Shown: positions 11,092 through 18,781 of the stretch, piece after piece | Numbering within the stretch: position 1 is the stretch's first letter | Layout: each line of letters opens with the position of its first letter | Source of the DNA: Bacteroidales bacterium | Lineage (GTDB): Bacteria > Bacteroidota > Bacteroidia > Bacteroidales > Paludibacteraceae | Direction of reading: 5' to 3' | NCBI GenBank assembly: GCA_015061145.1 | Contig: SUXD01000008.1 | Coordinates: 1 to 64,000 of the forward strand | Length of the DNA stretch: 64,000 nt | Notes under the pieces: generated by a model | Database searches by the model: none | Told to the model about the DNA's origin: nothing | What the model saw: only the letters and a program-made list of their open reading frames with translations | Position numbers and translations under genes: made by a program

Positions 11092-11187
11092 ATGAATCTG
11101 ATGTATCCTTCAGTGATGTTCATTGTCATTTCTAACCTATTTTGAGAAACGCATTTGATGACAAGGTTTCAACGTCGGAAGATAAAA

Positions 11188-11444
11188 GGTTTAGTTTAGG
11201 TTATAGATATTTAATATGGGTATAAACTAAACCAAAGGGTTGCGCTATCAAACAGAATAATTGGCTTCTCTTTTTTTTGGGACGGCAATCATATCTCATA
11301 TTTAGAGTTATATGCGTGTATTTTGCTTCCAAATTCGATAAAAATGCGAATTTGGAGATAAAATTCTATAAAACAGAGTGATTTTAGGCAAAAACAGTTC
11401 AAAGATAATATTTTTTTATTTTTTTTTGCACCAAAATCACTCAG
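11188..11444. other. Hairpin-rich non-coding stretch upstream of the island genes
   Basis: Three perfect or near-perfect inverted repeats lie in 260 bases without a gene: GGTTTAGTTTA (11188-11198) with TAAACTAAACC (11223-11233); TCCAAATTCG (11328-11337) with CGAATTTGGA (11347-11356); and GAGTGATTTT (11376-11385) with AAAATCACTC (11433-11442), the last enclosing an A/T-rich loop. This may be a structured RNA, an operator array or a leader for the gene at 11502. Which is not decidable by eye. Confidence 0.5.
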
Positions 11445-11501
11445 TATGACATTACAAAAGTGGATTGTTGTTTTTTAAAAAATGAAACTTCGTTATAACG
11501 C

Positions 11502-12164
11502 ATGGGTAATAATAATCTTTTCAAACTAATGACTCTTGATGCTAACATGAATTCATCAGACATCGAAGAGCGTTTTGAACAAATAGCAAAGATGCTGTTT
11601 GAAAGTTTTGCTATTCAAAAAGGTGAGAAGAAGTATCTTTTTAAAGAGATTGAGTTTTACTTCTACAATAAGAATCATCTTGATATTATCACCCATCCAC
11701 GTGTGTCAAAACCATTGTGTTGGTATGTAAATGACTTTGGAGGGATTGATTTAAATTTTGTTAGTAATATTAAGCGTGAGTTTAGAGCTAACAGTAAAGG
11801 AAAGAGTGTTGAAAAGTATGTTCTCGATGATAGTGCATATTTTGGTGGCATCCTCATTCGTCAACTAATAAGTGAAGATGGTTGTGAAGTTCTAAATGGA
11901 CCATGGGCTTGTGCTGATTTGTTTAGGTGCTATGATGCTACTGGTGTCGACAATGAATTTCCTGTTCTTTTGGAGCATGATAATGGCACAGTTGAGTATA
12001 TCTGTAAACCTCGTGTTAATCTACTTAGATCAAATCAATCTGTTGAAGATAAAGTTAATAATATCCTTTACCAATATCATGATAATATACAACCTTCAAA
12101 GGAGTCGTTATACCAAGAATTCTTAAATTTCAAAGATAAACTTTATGGATATGAAAAACGATAG
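11502..12164 (+). CDS. Hypothetical protein, possible distant alkyladenine-DNA-glycosylase-like fold
   Basis: 220 residues, no signal peptide or membrane segment. The order of motifs KEIEFYFYNKNHLD--TH (residues 49-66), a middle part with GGIDLNF, GGILIRQL near 122-129, and LNGPWACADL near 138-147 recalls the pattern of 3-methyladenine glycosylases (ETEAY...D..H, then VLIRALEP, then GPGKL), where the first glutamate is catalytic. This resemblance is weak and is my inference; the annotation could well remain hypothetical. It overlaps the start of the following deiminase-like gene by 20 bases, implying co-expression. Base composition is clearly more AT-rich than panE and mnmE, consistent with transfer. 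Confidence 0.55.
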   Translation: MGNNNLFKLMTLDANMNSSDIEERFEQIAKMLFESFAIQKGEKKYLFKEIEFYFYNKNHLDIITHPRVSKPLCWYVNDFGGIDLNFVSNIKREFRANSKGKSVEKYVLDDSAYFGGILIRQLISEDGCEVLNGPWACADLFRCYDATGVDNEFPVLLEHDNGTVEYICKPRVNLLRSNQSVEDKVNNILYQYHDNIQPSKESLYQEFLNFKDKLYGYEKR

Positions 12165-13030
12165 ATTGCTTCACGATAAAGACACAAATGTTGTTTATTT
12201 ATCTCCTGTTCTTAATACAGAAAAATATGGTAAGCCTGAGTTTTATAAGGAATTAATGTCTTTACTAAAGGGAATGGATATAGAGACAAGAGAACTTAAA
12301 TGCACTCGCGATTATTGGGCACGTGACTATATGCCAATTCAATTGAGCGAAAATGAGTTCTTAAAGTATCATTATTGTCCAGATTATCTTATAAATAAGG
12401 ATGACATAGATTCGATGACTGATGTTCCGAAAGTTATATCAGGAATGGGGTTAAACTGTCGTTCTACCAATTTAATTATTGATGGTGGTAATATGGTGCC
12501 CTGCGGTCCATATATCGTGATGACAGATAAGGTGTTTTCAGAAAACAGAAAAAAGAAAGATGATGCAGATTTTAAGGCTTTATTGGAATCAGAACTTGGT
12601 CATCCTGTCATCATTATTCCCTGGACTCCATATAAAGATGATGATGTATGGACATTCGGATGGATTCATCAAATGGTGTGGCGATAATCGAATACTGATG
12701 GGGAATCATGGTGACTGCAATCCAGATAAAGCTGCATCCATCCGTCGGATTCTTGAACGTTATGGTTTTGAAGTTACAGAAATGCGTTTCAAAGGCAAAG
12801 TTGATAAACCTTGTTATGAACTCAACTGGGCATATATCAATTTTCTGCAAGTTGGCAAAAACATCATAATGCCTAAATTCGATATTCCAGAAGATGCAAT
12901 AGCCCAACAATATATTCAAACTGCTTTCCCTGATTGCAATATTCGTCAAATTGAAATGAAAGAGATAGCAAAAGAAGGTGGCGCTTTACATTGTTTAAGT
13001 TGGAATGTATATCTGCCAAAACATGAGTAA
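12145..13030 (+). pseudogene. Agmatine deiminase/peptidylarginine deiminase-fold protein, frameshifted
   Basis: Two overlapping frames together give one 294-residue protein of the guanidino-group-modifying family (agmatine deiminase, PPAD). The first frame (12145-12687) has YWARDYMPI near residues 57-65 and DGGN at 113-116. It then runs into an unnatural tail, while the next frame, picked up near 12635-12650, continues with YGHSDGFIKW and ends with EGGALHCLSWN containing the catalytic cysteine. All catalytic motifs are therefore present but split by one extra base (or two missing) around GATGATGATGTATGG. A true mutation or a sequencing error are both possible. The enzyme would hydrolyse or transfer an amidino group of an arginine-like substrate. 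Confidence 0.8.
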
Positions 13031-13160
13031 AAACGAGAATCACCACCCATGAGATATTTTTGTCTCTCGGCTATTTTTGACTATCTCGGGGCATAAGTTA
13101 GATGGAGTTGTTCTTCCTTATGAAAAGGACAAATTTCAAAGGATAATAAAAGCAACAAAA

Positions 13161-13364
13161 ATGAAAAAACAAAAGAATACAAACCAACAAGAAGCTTTAG
13201 AGCGCTACAAGCAAGAAGTGATAAATTATTTAATAAAGAATCACAATTATACCAAAGAGGATATAAAGGATTGTCTAGAATGCAGAAAGACAATTTGGGA
13301 GCAATATATGAAAGACTTCTCTCCAGAAACAACGGCACTGGGTATAGCTTCAGGTCTAATTTGA
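13161..13364 (+). CDS. Small hypothetical protein
   Basis: 67 residues from ATG 13161; the frame is open further up to 13077, but this start gives a compact charged helical protein with no leader. The sequence is predicted to be two or three helices with the tail SPETTALGIASGLI. I do not recognise it. It follows the frameshifted deiminase gene on the same strand within the island and might be part of the same unit. The longer overlapping frames at 13271-13755 have no coding character. Confidence 0.4.
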   Translation: MKKQKNTNQQEALERYKQEVINYLIKNHNYTKEDIKDCLECRKTIWEQYMKDFSPETTALGIASGLI

Positions 13365-13557
13365 CATCAGAAGAGAAAGGTACAACTTTCAGAATAGGAG
13401 AGGAATCTCCAAAGACAGCTGAGGGACAAAATGGGCGAAAATCTGCAAATATCGAAGTTGAAAATCAAAAATCTGCAAAAATAGGCGCAATTCTTAATGC
13501 TTGAAATTAAGCGATTTACAGGCTATATTTGCAGATAATATGCTTTTCTTTGCAAAA

Positions 13558-13834
13558 AATCACTTTCCCACGCAGAATCTACTTTCCGATGCAGAATCTA
13601 ACATCTGCAAATATAATCCATTGATAGATAATGATATAACATTGTTTTGGAAGGACAAAAGTTATGCCGGGGGACGTCTGTGGAACAGAAAATGGCAAGA
13701 ATCTGCTAATGACGTTGCCGCCCAAAAAAGAAAAAGCAAACATCTGAAAATATAGCGATGCGTTTCTTTGTCAATTCACATTAGTTATCACGAATTTTTG
13801 CACATTCTTGCATTCGCTGTGAAGCGAGTGCATT
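13558..13834 (+). repeat. Imperfect direct repeat, right copy, with terminal hairpin
   Basis: Counterpart of 10873-11091. The ACGCAGAA unit occurs twice here (CACTTTCCCACGCAGAATC then ACTTTCCGATGCAGAATC), and the terminal hairpin is TGCA-TTCGCT-GTG-AAGCGA-GTGCA, with the stem preserved despite changed bases. A partial third copy is suggested at 13431-13480 (GGGCGAAAATCTGCAAAT). The surrounding 13365-13880 holds no convincing gene. Confidence 0.6.
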
Positions 13835-13880
13835 TGTGCTTCAATCGTTGTCTCTCCAAATAGCCTTTTCATTTCGGCTT

Positions 13881-15155
13881 TTATTTAATTACCCATGTGG
13901 TACAATTCAGCAATCCACCTTCCAGAGCTACTTCGTCATAGTTAATTGTTTCAATGACTTTATTTGGAAAAGCCTTTTGTATAATGTCAACTGCTTGCTT
14001 GTCCTCGTCCCTGCCAAATACTGGTACAACAATTAAGTCGTTCACTTCCAAATAATTCAAGTATATACCAATAGCACTATCACGATTAACTGTAGTAAAG
14101 AATGGTACATCTATATATTTTAAGTTGTATTTTTCAATAATCTTTCGCCTGTCATCTTGAATGTATTTGTAATCATCAACTAATCTGTTTCCAAGAATAG
14201 TGTTCTTGTTCACAAATCTAACCATGCCATCGGCATGCCCTGTAAAATCTTCATCTTTTGAATTTAATGCCTTGATAATTATGATTTCACATTCCAACAA
14301 CTTGCTTAATTCATCAATAAGTTCCTGTCTCGTTTTTTCAGGGTTCTCTGAGAATATTCTGTCAGATAGTATTGCCCGACCTTCGCAAATAAGGACATTC
14401 CCTCCATCAAGATTGATATCAGAACGTTGTGCATGGATATTGTTCATCCTGCAAACTTTTTCGACATCCGAGCGAGATTCCTCCCAATCCTTATTTCCCT
14501 TAAGGTAACTTGGATTATATTGGAATTGAATGAATTTCCCAGATTCTGTTTGGATAGGCATATAGTCGCGGCACCAAATATCATTAGTCCCCTTCAAAAA
14601 TGCGTATTTTACGCTATGCTTTTCAAGAATTCCAATGAGTCTGTTGCAAGCATCAGGAAACTTAGTCATTAGCATTTCAGACATATATACCGTTTGCTCT
14701 TTGAAACTCTTAAGAGTATTGTCACTAGTTTCTTTTTCAACTGATGATACTAGAGAATCTTTATGTAATTCTTCTTTTGTGTACTGTTTCAGATTTTCCA
14801 TCTTGGTTGTATTTGAAGACATGTTGTATCCTACAACATCCTTTATTAATGCTGGAGTAGGTTCGATGTCATTTTTATTGCATATATCATGGAATAGTGT
14901 TTCTCTACCTAGCTTACCCAATGTAAAGTGTTCTATATATTCATCCTTTATCCTCTTATTAATTTCAGGATAATTATTCAATCTCCGAAGGATTTTTCTG
15001 CGCTGTTTATCGGTTATTTGTTTATCTAGTAAATCTTCATACAGTTCGCCAATTGGTCTTTTCTTGAAACGCAGTACCAAATCACATTTGAACCCAACAA
15101 AAGCAGCAATAGTAATAATACTACCGGCAATACCAAGAATTGATTCTATACCCAT
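13881..15155 (-). CDS. Membrane-anchored agmatine-deiminase-fold protein with N-terminal helical domain
   Basis: 424 residues. Residues 5-24 form one membrane helix; 30-110 make a charged helical domain (GELYEDLLDK ... IKDEYIEHF ... FHDICNKNDIEPTP) that I cannot name; 150-424 form the guanidino-group-modifying domain with WCRDYMPIQ (194-202), LDGGN (249-253), GHADG (306-310) and the catalytic cysteine at about 418 in GGLLNCTTW. The catalytic set is complete. Likely a cytoplasmic-face deiminase or amidinotransferase acting on an arginine-like group; substrate unknown. It converges with the island genes at 11502-13364, whose deiminase lacks the N-terminal module. The AT-rich composition contrasts with mnmE upstream. 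Confidence 0.75.
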   Translation of the reverse strand: MGIESILGIAGSIITIAAFVGFKCDLVLRFKKRPIGELYEDLLDKQITDKQRRKILRRLNNYPEINKRIKDEYIEHFTLGKLGRETLFHDICNKNDIEPTPALIKDVVGYNMSSNTTKMENLKQYTKEELHKDSLVSSVEKETSDNTLKSFKEQTVYMSEMLMTKFPDACNRLIGILEKHSVKYAFLKGTNDIWCRDYMPIQTESGKFIQFQYNPSYLKGNKDWEESRSDVEKVCRMNNIHAQRSDINLDGGNVLICEGRAILSDRIFSENPEKTRQELIDELSKLLECEIIIIKALNSKDEDFTGHADGMVRFVNKNTILGNRLVDDYKYIQDDRRKIIEKYNLKYIDVPFFTTVNRDSAIGIYLNYLEVNDLIVVPVFGRDEDKQAVDIIQKAFPNKVIETINYDEVALEGGLLNCTTWVIK

Positions 15156-15275
15156 AATAAAAATGTTAAGTGATGATTAATAAATTGATATCATTTTTCC
15201 ATATTTCCAAGTCTTAATCCTTGAAATCAAATGGGGTTTTTGTTCTTACTGTGTGTATTAATTTTTGTCTTATAC

Positions 15276-16667
15276 CTACTTCCCGATGCAGAACTTGCTG
15301 AAGATGTTTCCCAAAATCTCGTCGGTGGTGATGGCGCCGGTTATTTCGCCCAGATAGTGCAGGCATTCGCGGATGTCTTGACTGACAAAGTCACCGGAAA
15401 TGCCGTTACGCATGCCTTCCGACACCCTGTTCAATGCTTCTTGTGCGTTTCGCAAAGCTTCGAAATGACGCACATTGGTCACTATAATGTCATTTTCGCC
15501 GAATTCAGGTATTTGCGCTGTCTGATAAAGCATATCTTTCAACGAATCGATTTGCTGTTTGTTTTTTGCTGAAATAACGATATATGGGGTTGTCTGACTG
15601 TCGAAATGGGTGCGCAACGCTTGGATTTCGTTATCGTCCAGCTTGTCTATTTTGTTCAGCACCAGCACCAGTTTTTTTCCTTGCGCTCGCGGCAGAATCT
15701 TTTCTTGCAGCCATTCCATCGACGATTCGTAGCGCAGCGAATTGATAATCCACAGGACTATGCTGGCCTTCTCTATTGCTTGAAACGAGCGTTCGATGCC
15801 CAAGTTCTCTATTTTGTCGGAAGTGTCACGGATGCCGGCGGTATCCACAAAGCGGAACAGCGTGCCGTTGATGTTCACCGTGTCTTCTATCACGTCGCGC
15901 GTCGTTCCATGTATGTCGGACACGATGGCACGCTCCTCGCCTACCAATGCATTCAGCAAGGTGGACTTTCCTGCGTTTGTCTCGCCTACTATAGCCACAG
16001 GAATACCGTTTTTCAAGGCGTTTCCCGCTTCAAAAGAACGAATCAGCGACGATATTTTCTCATCAATCTCTTTCAAAAGTTGCTGCAGTTGCGTACGGTC
16101 GGCAAATTCCACATCTTCTTCCGAGAAATCAAGTTCCAACTCTATCAACGAAGTGAAATCCAGCAGTTTGGCACGAAGTTTGAGCAATTCGTTCGAAAAA
16201 TCGCCCCGCATCTGACTCATTGCCAACCGATGTGCCGCCGCCGATTGCGATGCGATAAGGTCGGCTACCGCCTCGGCCTGACTTAGGTCCATCTTGCCGT
16301 TCATGAAAGCGCGTTGCGTGAATTCTCCGTTTTTAGCCAGTGATGCGCCATTGCTGATAAGCAGACGCAGTATCTCCTGCTGTATGTACATCGAACCATG
16401 GCACGATATTTCAACGCTGTTTTCGCCCGTAAAGGAATGCGGCGCCCTAAATACCGAGACCAGCACTTCGTCGATGGTTTTCTCTCCATCAGCAATTTTT
16501 CCAAACAGTACAGAATACCCCTTCTGCCCTGCCACCTTTTTGCCGCTGGCCGACACAAAGACTTTGTCGCAAATGTCAAAAGCCTCTTCGCCCGACATGC
16601 GGATGACGGAAATGCCACCTACTCCTTGCGGTGTCGAGATGGCGCATATTGTGTTATCGTTTTTCAT
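15276..16667 (-). CDS. mnmE: tRNA-modification GTPase MnmE (TrmE)
   Basis: 463 residues from ATG 16667; the upstream ATG at 16688 lies inside the terminator of the preceding operon and is unlikely. With MnmG it makes 5-carboxymethylaminomethyl-uridine at the tRNA wobble position. N-terminal folate-binding domain (CAISTPQGVGGISVIRMSG), helical domain, then an inserted GTPase domain with Walker A GETNAGKST (about residue 235), switch DTAG, and NKID. The C-terminus is the diagnostic FCIGK. It is a conserved housekeeping gene marking the left border of the polysaccharide locus. Confidence 0.97.
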   Translation of the reverse strand: MKNDNTICAISTPQGVGGISVIRMSGEEAFDICDKVFVSASGKKVAGQKGYSVLFGKIADGEKTIDEVLVSVFRAPHSFTGENSVEISCHGSMYIQQEILRLLISNGASLAKNGEFTQRAFMNGKMDLSQAEAVADLIASQSAAAHRLAMSQMRGDFSNELLKLRAKLLDFTSLIELELDFSEEDVEFADRTQLQQLLKEIDEKISSLIRSFEAGNALKNGIPVAIVGETNAGKSTLLNALVGEERAIVSDIHGTTRDVIEDTVNINGTLFRFVDTAGIRDTSDKIENLGIERSFQAIEKASIVLWIINSLRYESSMEWLQEKILPRAQGKKLVLVLNKIDKLDDNEIQALRTHFDSQTTPYIVISAKNKQQIDSLKDMLYQTAQIPEFGENDIIVTNVRHFEALRNAQEALNRVSEGMRNGISGDFVSQDIRECLHYLGEITGAITTDEILGNIFSKFCIGK

Positions 16668-16673
16668 AAAAAT

Positions 16674-16709
16674 ATAAAAAAAGGTCAACGCAAAAATGAA
16701 TTGACCTTT
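16674..16709 (-). terminator. Terminator closing the polysaccharide locus
   Basis: On the minus strand AAAGGTCAA (16709-16701) pairs with TTGACCTTT (16688-16680) and runs into a T-tract (16680-16676). It lies 13 bases after the stop of the wbpB-like gene and just before the mnmE ATG, so it probably ends the whole right-to-left polysaccharide transcript. Confidence 0.85.
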
Positions 16710-16721
16710 CTTTGTTTAATA

Positions 16722-17744
16722 TTATTTCTTCTTCCATTCTTTATCGCGAACCTGATAGATTCGTTCGATAATATCAACCACTTTCAATCCTTCAAGCAGA
16801 TTGGTGGTAATCGGTGTTTTGCCTGTGAGTTTTTCCACCACATTTTGTATCACATAATGGTGGTTTTGCGCCGAGCCTTTGTATGCGCCGTAGTCGTTAG
16901 GCGGATTCGAAGGCGCGAGTTCTGGCATCTCGTAGTCTTTCACATGGCAATAAACGACATCGTTCATGTATTGTCCGGCCACTTTCACCGTGCCTTTAGA
17001 GCCGATGATGGTAATGGAGCTTTCTAGGTTGGTATCCCACACCGAAGTCGAGTAATTGAGACATCCCATACCGCCGTTTATAAAGTCGAATGTAACCACG
17101 CCGCTATCTTCGAAAGCCGTCAGGTTCTGGTGGTTAAAGTCATTGAAGTTGCCGCGGATATTGGTAATGTCGCCAAACAGCCAATACATGATGTCGATAA
17201 AATGCGAAAACTGAGTGTAAAGCGTACCGCCATCAAGGTCAGCCGTACCGTGCCAATTGCCTTTTTTGTAGTAACGGTCGTCACGGTTCCAATAGCAATC
17301 CAGCTTCACCATATAAATATCGCCCAGCACTTTGTTGGTCGTAATGCTTTTCAACCATTCCGAAGGTGGCGAGTAGCGGTTTTGCATCACGCAGAACACG
17401 TGTTTCGACACTTCAAGAGATTTGAAAAGAATTTTTTCTGCATCGCTCTTGCACAATGCAATCGGTTTTTCGAGCACCACATGTTTCTTTGCTTCCAATG
17501 CCTTGCATGCATATTCTGCATGAAATCCGTTTGGCGTACAAATGTTAATCACGTCAATGTCGAGACCTGCACCCAGCAGTTCGTCGATGCTTGAAAAATA
17601 AGGTACTTCGATGTTTTCGCAACCGGTTTGTTCTTTCGGTAGCACATCGCACACTGCCACTAACTCTGAATCAGGATTACGGCGAATCATCTCGGCGTGG
17701 CGTTTGCCGATATGTCCCTGTCCTATTACCGCAAATTTAATCAT
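16722..17744 (-). CDS. wbpB: Gfo/Idh/MocA-family oxidoreductase, UDP-GlcNAcA 3-dehydrogenase (WbpB-like)
   Basis: 340 residues. N-terminal NAD-binding motif VIGQGHIGKRHAEMI and the family EKP motif (VVLEKPIAL near residue 96), then the C-terminal substrate domain with GGTLYTQFSHFID. WbpB oxidises the 3-position of UDP-N-acetylglucosaminuronic acid, the step before WbpE transamination and WbpD acetylation; both of those genes lie directly upstream (18193-19909). The trio supports a 2,3-diacetamido-uronic acid in the glycan. It is the last gene of the locus, followed by a terminator. Confidence 0.8.
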   Translation of the reverse strand: MIKFAVIGQGHIGKRHAEMIRRNPDSELVAVCDVLPKEQTGCENIEVPYFSSIDELLGAGLDIDVINICTPNGFHAEYACKALEAKKHVVLEKPIALCKSDAEKILFKSLEVSKHVFCVMQNRYSPPSEWLKSITTNKVLGDIYMVKLDCYWNRDDRYYKKGNWHGTADLDGGTLYTQFSHFIDIMYWLFGDITNIRGNFNDFNHQNLTAFEDSGVVTFDFINGGMGCLNYSTSVWDTNLESSITIIGSKGTVKVAGQYMNDVVYCHVKDYEMPELAPSNPPNDYGAYKGSAQNHHYVIQNVVEKLTGKTPITTNLLEGLKVVDIIERIYQVRDKEWKKK

Positions 17745-17756
17745 GATACGTTTTTA

Positions 17757-17812
17757 ATTAAATTATGTTTAGTTGTTTATTTGTTTAGTTGTTTAGTTGT
17801 TTAGTTGTTTTG
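17757..17812. repeat. TTTAGTTG tandem words at the end of a broken four-helix gene
   Basis: The 8-base word TTTAGTTG (with TTTATTTG variants) is repeated about six times. The array runs through the last codons of the pseudogene at 17793-18175 and on to the wbpB-like start, so it forms both the gene's C-terminal codons and its downstream spacer. Confidence 0.7.
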
Positions 17813-18175
17813 TTGCTCGTTGTTGAAGACTCTTACGCAAAGCATTCAGTTTATTTGTTATTTCTCTTATTGACAATACTGTTTTTTCTAATTCATTATC
17901 GTTAATAAATCCCAAATCTTTGGACGAAATTAGTTGACAATATACTTCCAATGCAGATCCGTAGGCTATTTCAATAAAACGAATTTGCTCTTTAAGAGAA
18001 AACCGCGATGTCCCGCAATATTTGATGAAATTGAGACTGCCGCCCGTCGTATTTGCGAAACCATACCATAAATTTCACTGTTCGGAAATTTTGTTGTCAA
18101 TTCGTAGATAGTAATTACAAATATTCTAGACTTTTGCCATACATCTAATCGTTCAAAAGAATAATTGTGTATCAT
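17793..18175 (-). pseudogene. Four-helix-bundle (S23/IVP family) protein, frameshifted
   Basis: The frame from ATG 18175 gives MIHNYSFERLDVWQKSRIF ... MVSQIRRAAVSISSNIAG, the N-terminal half of the 23S-rRNA-intervening-sequence (four-helix-bundle, Avd-like) family, then breaks where family members have AEG. The neighbouring frame continues the expected protein (TSRFSLKEQIRFIEIAYGSA ... NKLNALRKSLQQ) to a stop at 17793. A deletion of two bases (or two plus a codon) in the AEG motif would explain it. Upstream, the start codon is abutted by AATTAGCTAATTTGCTTATTTG words. Such proteins pentamerise in known cases; no function is established for free-standing copies. Confidence 0.8.
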
Positions 18176-18192
18176 TTCAACAAATAAGCAAA

Positions 18193-18768
18193 TTAGCTAA
18201 TTAATTTCACTTCTCCATCGTTGATTTGATATTTCTCACCTGTGGCAGGACAAACGGCTATCCCATTTTCGTCAAAATGGAGTTTTTCGCCGTATGCGCT
18301 CACCCATCCGATTTTACGGGCGGGATTACCTACCATCAAGGCGTAAGGCTTCACATCTTTGGTCACTACGCTGCCTGCGCCTATCAAGGCGTATTCCCCT
18401 ATTTCATGTCCGCACACAATGGTGGCATTGGCACCGATGCTGGCGCCTTTCCGGATGATGGTCTGCTTGTATTCGCTCTTGCGCGACACATGGCTGCGTG
18501 GATTCACCACATTTGTGAATACCATTGACGGACCAAGAAAAACATCATCTTCGCAAACTACACCAGTGTAAACCGACACATTATTCTGAATTTTCACATT
18601 TCGTCCCAGAACCACTTCGGGCGAGATAACCACATTCTGTCCGATATTGCAGTCCTCGCCAATCTTACAGTTTGACATCACATGCGAGAAATGCCAAATT
18701 TTCGTTCCTTTGCCTATTTCGCATCCTTCGTCCACATACGACGATTCATGCTTGAAGTAATCTGCCAT
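18193..18768 (-). CDS. wbpD: UDP-3-amino-sugar uronate N-acetyltransferase (WbpD-like), left-handed beta-helix
   Basis: 191 residues made of hexapeptide repeats (IGKGTKIWHFSHV, IGEDCNIGQNVVI, VKIQNNVSVYTGV, GASIGANATIVCG, IGEYALIGAGSVV) typical of trimeric left-handed beta-helix acyltransferases. The opening YFKHESSYVDEGCEIGKGTKIWHFSHV and the loop VFTNVVNPRSHV match the WbpD/WlbB group, which acetylates the 3-amino group of UDP-2-acetamido-3-amino-uronic acid. Its position between the wbpE- and wbpB-like genes agrees. Confidence 0.85.
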   Translation of the reverse strand: MADYFKHESSYVDEGCEIGKGTKIWHFSHVMSNCKIGEDCNIGQNVVISPEVVLGRNVKIQNNVSVYTGVVCEDDVFLGPSMVFTNVVNPRSHVSRKSEYKQTIIRKGASIGANATIVCGHEIGEYALIGAGSVVTKDVKPYALMVGNPARKIGWVSAYGEKLHFDENGIAVCPATGEKYQINDGEVKLIS

Positions 18769-18781
18769 CTTGGATATGTTT

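Noticed and set aside
11188..11444. Retron non-coding RNA
   Set aside because: Hairpin-rich, but no reverse transcriptase is adjacent; the downstream protein has no RT motifs.
12630..12650. Programmed ribosomal frameshift site
   Set aside because: No classic slippery heptamer or downstream stem seen; a mutation or sequencing error is simpler.
12560..13030. Independent small gene in the second frame of the deiminase region
   Set aside because: Its sequence from about 12640 is the natural continuation of the preceding frame, with GHSDG and the catalytic cysteine, so it is part of a frameshifted gene.
13271..13755. Two further plus-strand ORFs in the island
   Set aside because: They overlap a small ORF and the repeat block, have no domain, and contain repeat-derived words.
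10873..13834. Insertion sequence or integrative element with transposase
   Set aside because: Repeats suggest an element boundary, but no transposase, integrase or target-site duplication could be recognised.
17793..18175. 23S rRNA intervening sequence
   Set aside because: The family was first found there, but no rRNA sequence is present in this window.
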